Assembly: GCA_964446285.1 (NCBI GenBank)
Contig: CAYUNT010000166.1
Location: 1 to 10,291, forward strand
Direction of reading: 5' to 3'
Source: CAYUNT01 sp964446285
GTDB taxonomy: Bacteria > Sumerlaeota > Sumerlaeia > SLMS01 > CAYUNT01
Length of the DNA stretch: 10,291 nt
This document shows, piece by piece, positions 1 to 5,080 of the stretch. The translations under genes and the position numbers were made by a program. The notes beneath the pieces are model-generated. The model worked only from the letters and a program-made list of their open reading frames with translations. It did not search any database and was not told where the DNA came from. How positions within the stretch are numbered: position 1 is the stretch's first letter; each line of letters opens with the position of its first letter.

Positions 1-1124
1 GGAGGCGGGACTGGCGTGGGAACCACAAGCGCCGCTTCATTGAATTTGGCGATCTTGGGCGCCGGCGTCGGAGTGGCCGAAGCGCGATGAATCAGCCGCC
101 GGTCGCGGAACCATTGCTCTTCATTGCGGAAGGAAGTAACAGTTTTTTCATCGATAACAAGCGTCTGATTTGTCGCCCGCAATCCGTCGTAATCGCGCAG
201 CGCATTGTTGAAATCGCTGAAAACGCCCATGACATAGGATTCATTTGCCGCGCCCCATTGATCGAGCTGCTCGGGCGCCAGATTGGCGAGTTGCTCGTGG
301 AGCGAGCGAATTTGCCAGAAACTCGCTCGCAAATAGCCGGAGAGTTCCACGTAAGGATTCGTTTTGGGCAGGAAGTCCTGTTTTCCGAGCAGCCATGCGG
401 ACTTGTAGAAGTCCTGGCGGGCCTTTTCCATGTTGCGCGAGGTGTCCATCTCGTGCTGCCCGCGCAGAAAATGCCCCATTCCCTGATAATAGAACAAAGG
501 CCGGCGGAATTCTGTTTCGTAAGTTTCGGGATACGCCGCTTTCCAGACAGGCTGAAGCGGATCGCTCATCATCTGGCTGCTTTTTTGTATCAGGAAGTTG
601 AAATTGCTATCGCGCAGATTGCGGTCCATCTGCGTGAAAATGAAATCGGCCAGGCGGCGGGCGGGACGCGCCACTTCCGGCTCGGCCGCCGCGTGCTTCT
701 GGCCGTAATCGATCAGTTTTTCCAGCGCGCCGTCTGCGTCGTAGAACCGGCCCTGGTTGATCAGCGTATCGAGTTCATTGGCGAATTCGTAAGAGCCTCC
801 CGCGGAAGAGGCACGGTGGATTTGCTGAATTTCGCGCTTGGGAACATTAATAGTGACTCCGCCTGTCTCGATAACGATCTCTCTTGCGTCTTCTTTAATT
901 ATCCGGCCGGTGTAGGCTTCGCCGGTGGTTCTAACAATTTGATCCTGGGAGTATGCGCATAGGGAAAAAACCGCATACGCGGCCGCGCACACCAGAACGG
1001 CTGGCCGGGGGACTCGGCGATTGGAAGTTCCCCGGTCCTTTTTGAAATTCGCCTCGCGCCATAGCTGGCCCGCCGGGGAAAATTTGTCCCCGCCGGCCGT
1101 GTGCATTCCAAAGAACGAGAGCAT
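1..1124 (-). CDS. Partial exported or membrane-anchored protein of unknown function (3' end off the window)
   Basis: Reading the minus strand from ATG at 1124-1122 gives 374 codons with no stop before the window edge, so the C-terminus is missing. A basic N-terminal stretch of about 40 residues is followed by one hydrophobic segment (about 41-58, ending AYSQ), which looks like a signal peptide or membrane anchor. Residues about 64-104 form a small beta-rich module (TGEAYTGRI, then IVIETGGVTINVPKREI, then IHR). It resembles the short modules at the start of many PVC and candidate-phylum exported proteins. The rest is rich in Y, W, F, D and E, is probably helical, and ends in a Pro/Thr/Ala-rich linker (about 348-374). 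AGGAG at 1141-1137 lies 13 bases before the ATG, which is long, so a start nearer the hydrophobic segment (for example GTG at codon 45) is possible. The composition is that of a real globular protein, unlike the opposite-strand frame over the same bases. Function unknown. Confidence 0.8.
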   Translation of the reverse strand, partial: MLSFFGMHTAGGDKFSPAGQLWREANFKKDRGTSNRRVPRPAVLVCAAAYAVFSLCAYSQDQIVRTTGEAYTGRIIKEDAREIVIETGGVTINVPKREIQQIHRASSAGGSYEFANELDTLINQGRFYDADGALEKLIDYGQKHAAAEPEVARPARRLADFIFTQMDRNLRDSNFNFLIQKSSQMMSDPLQPVWKAAYPETYETEFRRPLFYYQGMGHFLRGQHEMDTSRNMEKARQDFYKSAWLLGKQDFLPKTNPYVELSGYLRASFWQIRSLHEQLANLAPEQLDQWGAANESYVMGVFSDFNNALRDYDGLRATNQTLVIDEKTVTSFRNEEQWFRDRRLIHRASATPTPAPKIAKFNEAALVVPTPVPP

Positions 1125-1137
1125 CGGGTGTTTTATT

Positions 1138-1152
1138 CTCCTATATAGGGAG
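1138..1152. promoter_or_regulatory. Near-palindrome around CCTATATAGG in the leader of the left-edge gene
   Basis: Bases 1140-1149 read CCTATATAGG, a perfect 10-base palindrome, flanked by CT and GAG so that the symmetry nearly continues. On the minus strand it supplies the AGGAG that probably serves as ribosome binding site for the gene starting at 1124, and TATATA could act as a -10 element. Whether it is an operator, a -10 box or just a Shine-Dalgarno context cannot be told from sequence alone. Confidence 0.3.
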
Positions 1153-1188
1153 GATTCCGGTGCGTCCTTATAGGCGCCTTGGAATACC

Positions 1189-1229
1189 CGCGCAGTCCCG
1201 CCCGAAGACCGGGCGGAACCGGCTGCGCG
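1189..1229. repeat. Nested inverted repeat (two-part stem-loop)
   Basis: CGCGCAG at 1189-1195 is the exact reverse complement of CTGCGCG at 1223-1229. Inside it, CCGCCC at 1198-1203 pairs with GGGCGG at 1211-1216 around a 7-base loop. The two stems are separated by asymmetric bulges of 2 and 6 bases. There is no T-tract on either side, so this is not an ordinary intrinsic terminator. It could be a leader RNA structure, a REP-like element or a protein-binding site. Confidence 0.45.
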
Positions 1230-1534
1230 AGCGCAACAAAACAAGCTTGCCCCGCCACCCCCGAATGGTTTCGCTTTCCTTTTAGCAAGTTCAACCTTAA
1301 AAGGTGTTTTCGGCGGGCTGGAAATGCATTCCAAGTCCCTCTCCAGCAGCTTTGGACGTTCTATCCAAGGCTCCCGATGGCTTAGACAAACCATTCGGCC
1401 TCGGGGATCCCGAAAAAGAGAAAAAAAGGCAAAACAACCGTCCTGAAGCTATTGGAGGGTGAAATAGTCACCGTTTGCGCGCTTTGGGACTCTCTTCTCC
1501 ATCGTTTTCGAATCCACCATGGAAAGCGCTTCGC

Positions 1535-2275
1535 ATGAAACCTCGCATTGGCATCGGCTCTGGCTGCACGGACAACAACGAACGCGGTTTCACAGCCGCT
1601 CTTGGGCATTCCTATCTTCGGTCGGTTACGCTGGCTGGCGGCGCGCCGGTCATTATTCCCATTACGGACGACCCTGATGTTCTCGATGCCTGTCTGGGCG
1701 GTGTCGATGGCGTGATTGTGCCCGGCGGCCCCGATCTTCCGCCGTCCGATTATGGCGAAACGCCGCTTCCGATGGTCGAGGAGGTCGCCCCCCCGCGGCG
1801 CGGGTTCGACATGCGATTGTGCCGGCGGGCGATTGAACTCGGTTTGCCTGTGCTGGGCATCTGCCACGGCTGCCAGGTGGTCAATGTGGCCCTGGGCGGA
1901 AGTTTGTATCAAGACATCCTGACGGAATTCCCCGACTCGCCGCTGGCGCACCGCCGCCGGCTGTTTCCTTATTACACTTCGCATCCGGTGAGCGTGGAAC
2001 CCGGCTCGCGCGTGGCAGCCATTTTGGGCGGCACGCGCGTCGAGACAAACAGCGCCCATCACCAGTCAGCCAAACGCATCGGCGAGGGATTGCGCATCGT
2101 GGCGCGCGCCGATGACGGAGTGGTCGAGGCGGTTGAACACGAAGACAGATCGCGGTTTATCCTGGGCATTCAATGGCATCCCGAGAAACTAGCGGAAAAA
2201 GCCGACGGCCCTCATCGCGCTATTTTTCGGGCGCTTGTGGAGGCATCGCTTGCCCGATCTTTGGCTGCTAAATGA
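1535..2275 (+). CDS. Class I glutamine amidotransferase-like hydrolase (peptidase C26, gamma-glutamyl-GABA hydrolase/PuuD-like)
   Basis: This 246-residue protein has the full peptidase C26 layout. An N-terminal KPRIGI strand comes first. Next is the family motif VPGGPDLPPSDYG (about 62-74). The nucleophile elbow is GICHGCQVVNVALGG, with catalytic C110. NSAHHQ (172-177) follows, and IQWHPE (212-217) supplies H215 and E217 to complete the Cys-His-Glu triad. The family hydrolyses gamma-glutamyl amide bonds, for example gamma-glutamyl-GABA in putrescine breakdown, in the cytoplasm. The elbow more often reads GICRG, so the His after Cys is a small deviation. ATG at 1535 is chosen because GGAAAG at 1521-1526 lies 8 bases upstream and the conserved domain starts at once. 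A TTG at 1475 would add 20 unconserved residues. No putrescine-pathway partner is adjacent, so the substrate is uncertain. Confidence 0.9.
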   Translation: MKPRIGIGSGCTDNNERGFTAALGHSYLRSVTLAGGAPVIIPITDDPDVLDACLGGVDGVIVPGGPDLPPSDYGETPLPMVEEVAPPRRGFDMRLCRRAIELGLPVLGICHGCQVVNVALGGSLYQDILTEFPDSPLAHRRRLFPYYTSHPVSVEPGSRVAAILGGTRVETNSAHHQSAKRIGEGLRIVARADDGVVEAVEHEDRSRFILGIQWHPEKLAEKADGPHRAIFRALVEASLARSLAAK

Positions 2276-2316
2276 CGTGGATGGCGGAAAAAGACGCAAA
2301 GGACATAAAGGAAGTT

Positions 2317-2472
2317 GTTGTGAGTTGTGGGTTGTGGGTTGTGGGTTGCGAGAGAAGAAGTGATCGGTGATCAGTGGACAGTGGACGGTGGACGGTGAAG
2401 AGGGTTGTGGGTTGTGAGTTGTGAGTTGTGAGCAAGAGTGGGCGGTGAATAGTGGTCAGTGGACAGTGAAGA
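2317..2472 (+). repeat. Heptanucleotide tandem repeats, left arm (GTTGTGR and GTGGACR types)
   Basis: The block is built almost entirely of 7-base units. Five GTTGTGA/G-type units run from 2317 to 2351, the last being GTTGCGA. After GAGAAGAA come GTGATCG, GTGATCA, GTGGACA, GTGGACG, GTGGACG and GTGAAGA (2360-2401). After GG come four more GTTGTGR units (2404-2431). A further run of GTGAATA, GTGGTCA, GTGGACA and GTGAAGA occupies 2445-2472. The blocks resemble the short tandemly repeated heptamers known in cyanobacteria and other phyla, and typically vary in copy number by slippage. Confidence 0.9.
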
Positions 2473-2582
2473 TTTGTCGGCAGTTGGCGGTTGGTGGACA
2501 GCAATCAGTTAAGATTTGTCGGTGCTTTCGGTTGCCGCGGCGGGAGTTCTCATAATCCCTTCAACCTTTTTGCGTTTCTCCT

Positions 2583-2669
2583 CTTAACTCACAACTCACA
2601 ACCCTCTTCACTGTTCACTGTCCACTGATCACTTCTTCTCTCACAACCCACAACCCACAACTCACAACT
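2583..2669 (-). repeat. Heptanucleotide tandem repeats, right arm (inverted copy of the left block)
   Basis: Read on the minus strand, this stretch gives GTTGTGA/GTTGTGG units, then GAGAAGAA, then GTGATCA, GTGGACA, GTGAACA and GTGAAGA, then GG and further GTTGTGA units. That is the same order and the same junction sequences as 2317-2431, but with fewer copies in each run. The two blocks thus form an imperfect inverted repeat with a spacer of about 150 bases. It lies between the 3' ends of two convergent genes. Confidence 0.88.
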
Positions 2670-2677
2670 CCCCCTCG

Positions 2678-3331
2678 CTACTTCATCGCCCTCCTCAACA
2701 CCGGCTCGATTCGCTCCGCGATTTTGCCGTAGCCGAGCGCGTTGGGATGCAGCGCGTCATGCATGAGGTCCGGGTGGCCGAAGACGCCTTTCTGGATGTC
2801 CGGCACAAAAAGGCATCCCATGCGCCGGGCCAGGTCGCGATAATCCTCGCGCCAATCGATGCCAAGCAGGACCGATCCTTTGATGCCAACCAAAATCACC
2901 AGTGCGCCGCCTTGCTGGATGCGGCGGATGATTTCTTCCAGATTGGCGAAGGTGTCTTTGCGTGAGCGGCGCTGAAGAATGTCGTTTCCCCCGAGGCACA
3001 CAAGCACGATGCGCGGTTTAGCGGCCAGGACGTCGTTGTCGAGACGGCGCAGCGCGGCCACAGTCGAATCGCCATCCACGCCGCGGTTGAGAATTGCCGC
3101 GCCTACCCCCAATCGGCGTTCGAGTTGAGCGGGATAGCTATCGCCCTCCGCCGCGCCATAGCCTCGAGTCAGACTGTCGCCAAAGGCCACAATGGGCGCG
3201 TTCGCGGCGGCGCGGGGCGGGGAATTCACGATGGGCCATGTATTATCCCGCGGCCGCGTAAAAAACCACGCGGCGGCACCCGCTGCGGCCAGCGCCAGAA
3301 CAAACGCCCTCACCGGATGTTTCAGCCGCAT
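2678..3331 (-). CDS. Membrane-anchored SGNH/GDSL hydrolase (TesA/arylesterase-like)
   Basis: This 217-residue protein carries all four SGNH sequence blocks. Block I is AFGDSLTRGYG, with nucleophile S53. Block II is NRGVDGDST, with G84 as the oxyanion residue. Block III is LGGND, with N116. Block V is HDALHPNALGYG, with catalytic D192 and H195. The family hydrolyses esters or thioesters of lipids and aryl or acyl substrates; TesA-like members act as lysophospholipase or arylesterase in the periplasm. Residues about 8-24 form a single hydrophobic segment after a basic start, and no clear signal peptidase site follows, so it is probably anchored in the inner membrane facing the periplasm. The ATG is supported by a strong GAGGAGGG 9 bases upstream on the minus strand. 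The length fits the family. The gene stands alone, convergent with the C26 hydrolase and divergent from the BMC gene. The natural substrate is unknown. Confidence 0.92.
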   Translation of the reverse strand: MRLKHPVRAFVLALAAAGAAAWFFTRPRDNTWPIVNSPPRAAANAPIVAFGDSLTRGYGAAEGDSYPAQLERRLGVGAAILNRGVDGDSTVAALRRLDNDVLAAKPRIVLVCLGGNDILQRRSRKDTFANLEEIIRRIQQGGALVILVGIKGSVLLGIDWREDYRDLARRMGCLFVPDIQKGVFGHPDLMHDALHPNALGYGKIAERIEPVLRRAMK

Positions 3332-3628
3332 CGCACTATGCCCTCCTCTGGCCTTTGCGCGCGAGAGACCGGATGCCCTTGCGCCTTTAATCGCTTGCCA
3401 AAATGCGGTTGGGGGTCAAGCGCAGGCTTGTGTTGTGGCGCGTGATTGCGGCCCTTTTGCGCGCCTGGATGCCGCCAGAATGCGCTTTCACGCTTGCATT
3501 GCGCGGCGATTCCGCCCGATACGTATGCCTAGAGCGTTTGGCGCGGCGGGCGCGGCGCTATCGCGATTTAGGCCGAAGCCTCTTTGCTTGTGAGGCTGCC
3601 GTTAAAATTCTTTTCTTAGGACATTGCC
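3332..3628. other. Divergent intergenic region between SGNH esterase and BMC gene
   Basis: About 300 bases without a supported gene. Open frames cross it on the plus strand, but they run into the esterase or BMC coding sequences out of frame and are Arg/Ala-rich, as expected of GC-rich non-coding DNA. It must contain the promoters of both flanking genes; none is clear enough to call. A perfect 6-base-pair inverted repeat, AGCCTC at 3577-3582 with GAGGCT at 3592-3597, lies about 30 bases before the BMC start. Confidence 0.55.
3577..3597 (+). promoter_or_regulatory. Small hairpin in the leader of the BMC gene
   Basis: AGCCTC (3577-3582) and GAGGCT (3592-3597) form a 6-base-pair stem with a 9-base loop. 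It ends 20 bases before the AGGA ribosome binding site at 3618-3621 of the BMC gene. There is no run of T directly after it, so an intrinsic terminator is unlikely. It may be a 5' leader structure or chance; a stem this short is weak evidence. Confidence 0.2.
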
Positions 3629-4501
3629 ATGCCCAGAGCTTATGGATTCGTTGAAACGCGCGGTTTTACCGGCGGTGTGGAAGCCACGGACGCCATGCAT
3701 AAGGCCGCTTCAGTGGATTGGGGCCGCCGTCAGGACATCGGCGGCGGATATGTGACGACGGTTTGCGTGGGCGATGTTGGCGCGGTTCGCGCCGCGGTCG
3801 AGGCGGGCAAAGCTGCCGCGCAGCGCGTGGGCGAACTCCATGCCGCGCACGTCATTGCAAATCTCCACGACCAGGTCGTCGAGCGAATCCTCCAGGGCAA
3901 AAAGGTCGAGCAGCTTCCGCCGGACGCCTCGGCGCTTGGGTTGATCGAGACGGTTGGCTTTACGTTGATGATCGAGGCTGCCGACAGTGCCGTGAAGGCC
4001 GCCAATGTGCAGATCGCCGGGCATTTGTGGGTGGGGTCGGGATACGCCGTGGTGCTTGTGCGCGGCGATGTAGCGGCCGTGCGCGCCGCCGTGGACGCCG
4101 GAGCGCAAAACGCCGGACGCCTTGGCAAAGTCGTTTCGGCGCATGTGATCCCCGCGCCGCATCCGGGGCTGAGCAAGATCATGCCAATCGGCCCGGCGGT
4201 GAAAAAGGATGAAGGCGCGGGCGCTCCCGAAGGCCAGGCGCTTGGGTTCATCGAAACCAAAGGATTTGCGTGCCTCGTCGAGGCTGCGGACGCCGCCGTG
4301 AAAGCCGCCAATGTCGCGGCGCTTGGGTGGCAGAAGGTTGGATCGGGACTTGTGACCGTCGTCGTGCGTGGCGATGTGGCCGCCGTCAAAGCGTCGGTGG
4401 ACGCCGGGGGCGAGTCGGCGCGCCGCGTGGGCGAACTCATCGCGCTGCACGTCATTCCGCGTCCACACGCCGCCACGTCGTCTTACAGCTTCCCGGGCTG
4501 A
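3629..4501 (+). CDS. Bacterial microcompartment shell protein with three tandem BMC domains
   Basis: The 290-residue protein consists of three consecutive Pfam00936-type BMC domains (about 4-91, 102-188 and 204-285), joined by short Pro/Ala/Gly/Lys-rich linkers. Each domain repeats the order G-F/L-I/V-E-T, EA-x-D, K-AA/AN, pore G-x-G, GDV-AAV and AHVI or LHVI, unpermuted. Pore loops are GGG (38-40), GSG (136-138) and GSG (238-240). The edge lysines K25, K123 and K224 are all kept. Domain 3 keeps IPRPH, while domain 2 has IPAPH and domain 1 IANLH. Known shell proteins have one domain (hexamers) or two (trimeric pseudohexamers). Three in one chain implies, by inference, a dimeric pseudohexamer. 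AGGA at 3618-3621 lies 7 bases before the ATG. No cargo enzyme, BMC-P pentamer or second shell gene is nearby, so the compartment type is unknown. Confidence 0.95.
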   Translation: MPRAYGFVETRGFTGGVEATDAMHKAASVDWGRRQDIGGGYVTTVCVGDVGAVRAAVEAGKAAAQRVGELHAAHVIANLHDQVVERILQGKKVEQLPPDASALGLIETVGFTLMIEAADSAVKAANVQIAGHLWVGSGYAVVLVRGDVAAVRAAVDAGAQNAGRLGKVVSAHVIPAPHPGLSKIMPIGPAVKKDEGAGAPEGQALGFIETKGFACLVEAADAAVKAANVAALGWQKVGSGLVTVVVRGDVAAVKASVDAGGESARRVGELIALHVIPRPHAATSSYSFPG

Positions 4502-4539
4502 CGCCCTTCTGGCGGCGCATCCCAATTGAGAAATTAACA

Positions 4540-4875
4540 ATGGACGCGCGGGTGGACGATATTATCCAGCAGGCGGTGGATTCCATCGTTAGCGAAATCC
4601 GCCCCGAGCAAATCATTTTGTTCGGGGCTTTCGCGCGGGGCGATGCGTGTCCGGATTCCGATCTGGATTTTTTGGTGATTCAGTCCGAACCGTTCACGCC
4701 GCAGATGAGCCGGAGGAAGACATTCGCCCGCCCGTGCCGCGCGCTAATGACTTTGCCGTTGCCCGCGGACATTTTGCTTTACAGCCGCAATGAAGTGGAA
4801 AACCTCAGCCGTTCACCCGGCCATGTGGTGTCTCAGGCGCTTCAGGAAGGCAAGATGCTCTATGCCCGAGCTTGA
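4540..4875 (+). CDS. Minimal nucleotidyltransferase (MNT, polymerase-beta-like NTase)
   Basis: This 111-residue protein shows the NTase core LFGAFARGDACPDSDLDFLV, with two metal-binding aspartates in SDLD (D41, D43). A likely third acidic residue is D77, in LPADILLY. The end, GHVVSQALQEGKMLYA, is typical of small MNT proteins. Relatives often form MNT/HEPN toxin-antitoxin pairs in which the MNT transfers AMP to the HEPN RNase. The usual GS of the GSxxxRG-type motif reads GA here (G29, A30), a change at a substrate-contacting position that may lower activity. The ATG at 4540 lies 38 bases after the BMC stop and starts the domain directly. The same frame is open further upstream but would overlap the BMC gene. 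No good Shine-Dalgarno is visible, only GAGAAA about 6 bases before. No intact HEPN partner follows. Confidence 0.85.
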   Translation: MDARVDDIIQQAVDSIVSEIRPEQIILFGAFARGDACPDSDLDFLVIQSEPFTPQMSRRKTFARPCRALMTLPLPADILLYSRNEVENLSRSPGHVVSQALQEGKMLYARA

Positions 4876-5065
4876 GCTGGCGCGGCGGAGGATGATTTTT
4901 TCTTCCCTTTGCATTTTCATTCCGCCCTTTCAGGGCTTGGGATTTCTTGGGGGTGCCTTTACCCAGGGCGCCGCTTCGCTTGCCTTGGGCTATAGAATTT
5001 CCGCGCCTTCGGCGCTCAGGAAAATGCCGTGTCTTTTTCTTCCGGTTCTTCCGGGTTTGCTTTGA
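4862..5065 (+). pseudogene. Short frame overlapping the MNT 3' end; possible remnant of a HEPN partner gene
   Basis: An ATG at 4862 overlaps the MNT stop by 14 bases, the arrangement often seen between MNT and HEPN genes. It begins MPELELARRRM, which could be the first residues of a helical partner. From about codon 13 the frame enters the hairpin repeat and codes for residues typical of repeat translation (Phe, Gly, Leu, Pro). It ends after 67 residues. There is no HEPN RxxxxH motif. Either a HEPN gene was cut short by the repeat element, or the frame is chance. The 14-base overlap is the only positive evidence. Confidence 0.25.
4921..5016 (+). repeat. Three-hairpin intergenic repeat element
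   Basis: Three hairpins follow one another. GCCCT-TTC-AGGGC occupies 4924-4936. CCCAGGGC at 4962-4969 pairs with GCCTTGGG at 4982-4989 (one G-T pair) around a loop containing CGCTTCGC. GCGCC-TTC-GGCGC occupies 5003-5015. The order and the TTC triloops match a dispersed intergenic repeat type that I recall from planctomycete, verrucomicrobial and related genomes, with CCCTTTCAGGG, ACCCAGGGCG and CCTTCGG-type units. It sits between the MNT gene and lnt and could act in transcription attenuation or mRNA stability. Only one copy is seen in this window. Confidence 0.65.
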
Positions 5066-5080
5066 AAGGATAATCGTTTC

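Larger units (their letters stand above)
1125..1534. other. Intergenic region of about 410 bases between divergent genes
   Basis: No convincing gene is seen here. Short open frames exist (for example 1179-1385 plus) but lack a ribosome binding site and protein-like composition. The region should hold the promoters for the minus gene at 1124 and the plus gene at 1535. I could not pick a convincing -35/-10 pair for either. It contains the CCTATATAGG palindrome at 1140-1149, a nested inverted repeat at 1189-1229 and an A-rich tract around 1414-1436. Confidence 0.6.
2276..2677. other. Gene-free intergenic region dominated by heptamer repeats
   Basis: About 400 bases separate the convergent ends of the C26 hydrolase and the SGNH esterase. 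I see no gene. The minus-strand frame through it translates only to Thr/Pro/Leu/His-rich repeat peptide. It holds the heptamer blocks described separately, plus a 12-base direct repeat AAGATTTGTCGG at 2469-2480 and 2511-2522. These copies are 42 bases (six heptamers) apart. Confidence 0.75.

Noticed and set aside
87..962. Long plus-strand open frame of 291 codons
   Set aside because: It lies antisense to the minus-strand gene at 1-1124, whose translation has natural composition, a hydrophobic leader and no stops. The plus frame is Arg/Ile/Leu-rich without motifs.
1396..1436. Possible intrinsic terminator at TCGGG-GAT-CCCGA followed by an A-rich tract
   Set aside because: The tract after the stem is A on the plus strand, and on the minus strand the T-run comes before the stem. 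Neither orientation gives stem followed by T-run, and no gene ends there.
1382..2062. Minus-strand open frame across the C26 hydrolase
   Set aside because: It is the antisense shadow of a gene with a clear catalytic triad, and its Arg/His/Ala-rich translation has no recognisable domain.
2268..2504. Minus-strand frame coding for Thr/Pro/His/Leu-rich repeats
   Set aside because: It is a translation of heptamer DNA repeats; such peptides are a known annotation artefact.
2317..2669. Possible CRISPR array
   Set aside because: Units are 7 bases long with no unique spacers of 30-40 bases, and no cas genes are near.
3710..4540. Long minus-strand frames opposite the BMC gene
   Set aside because: They arise from the GC-rich codon pattern of the three repeated BMC domains, and all conserved motifs are on the plus strand.
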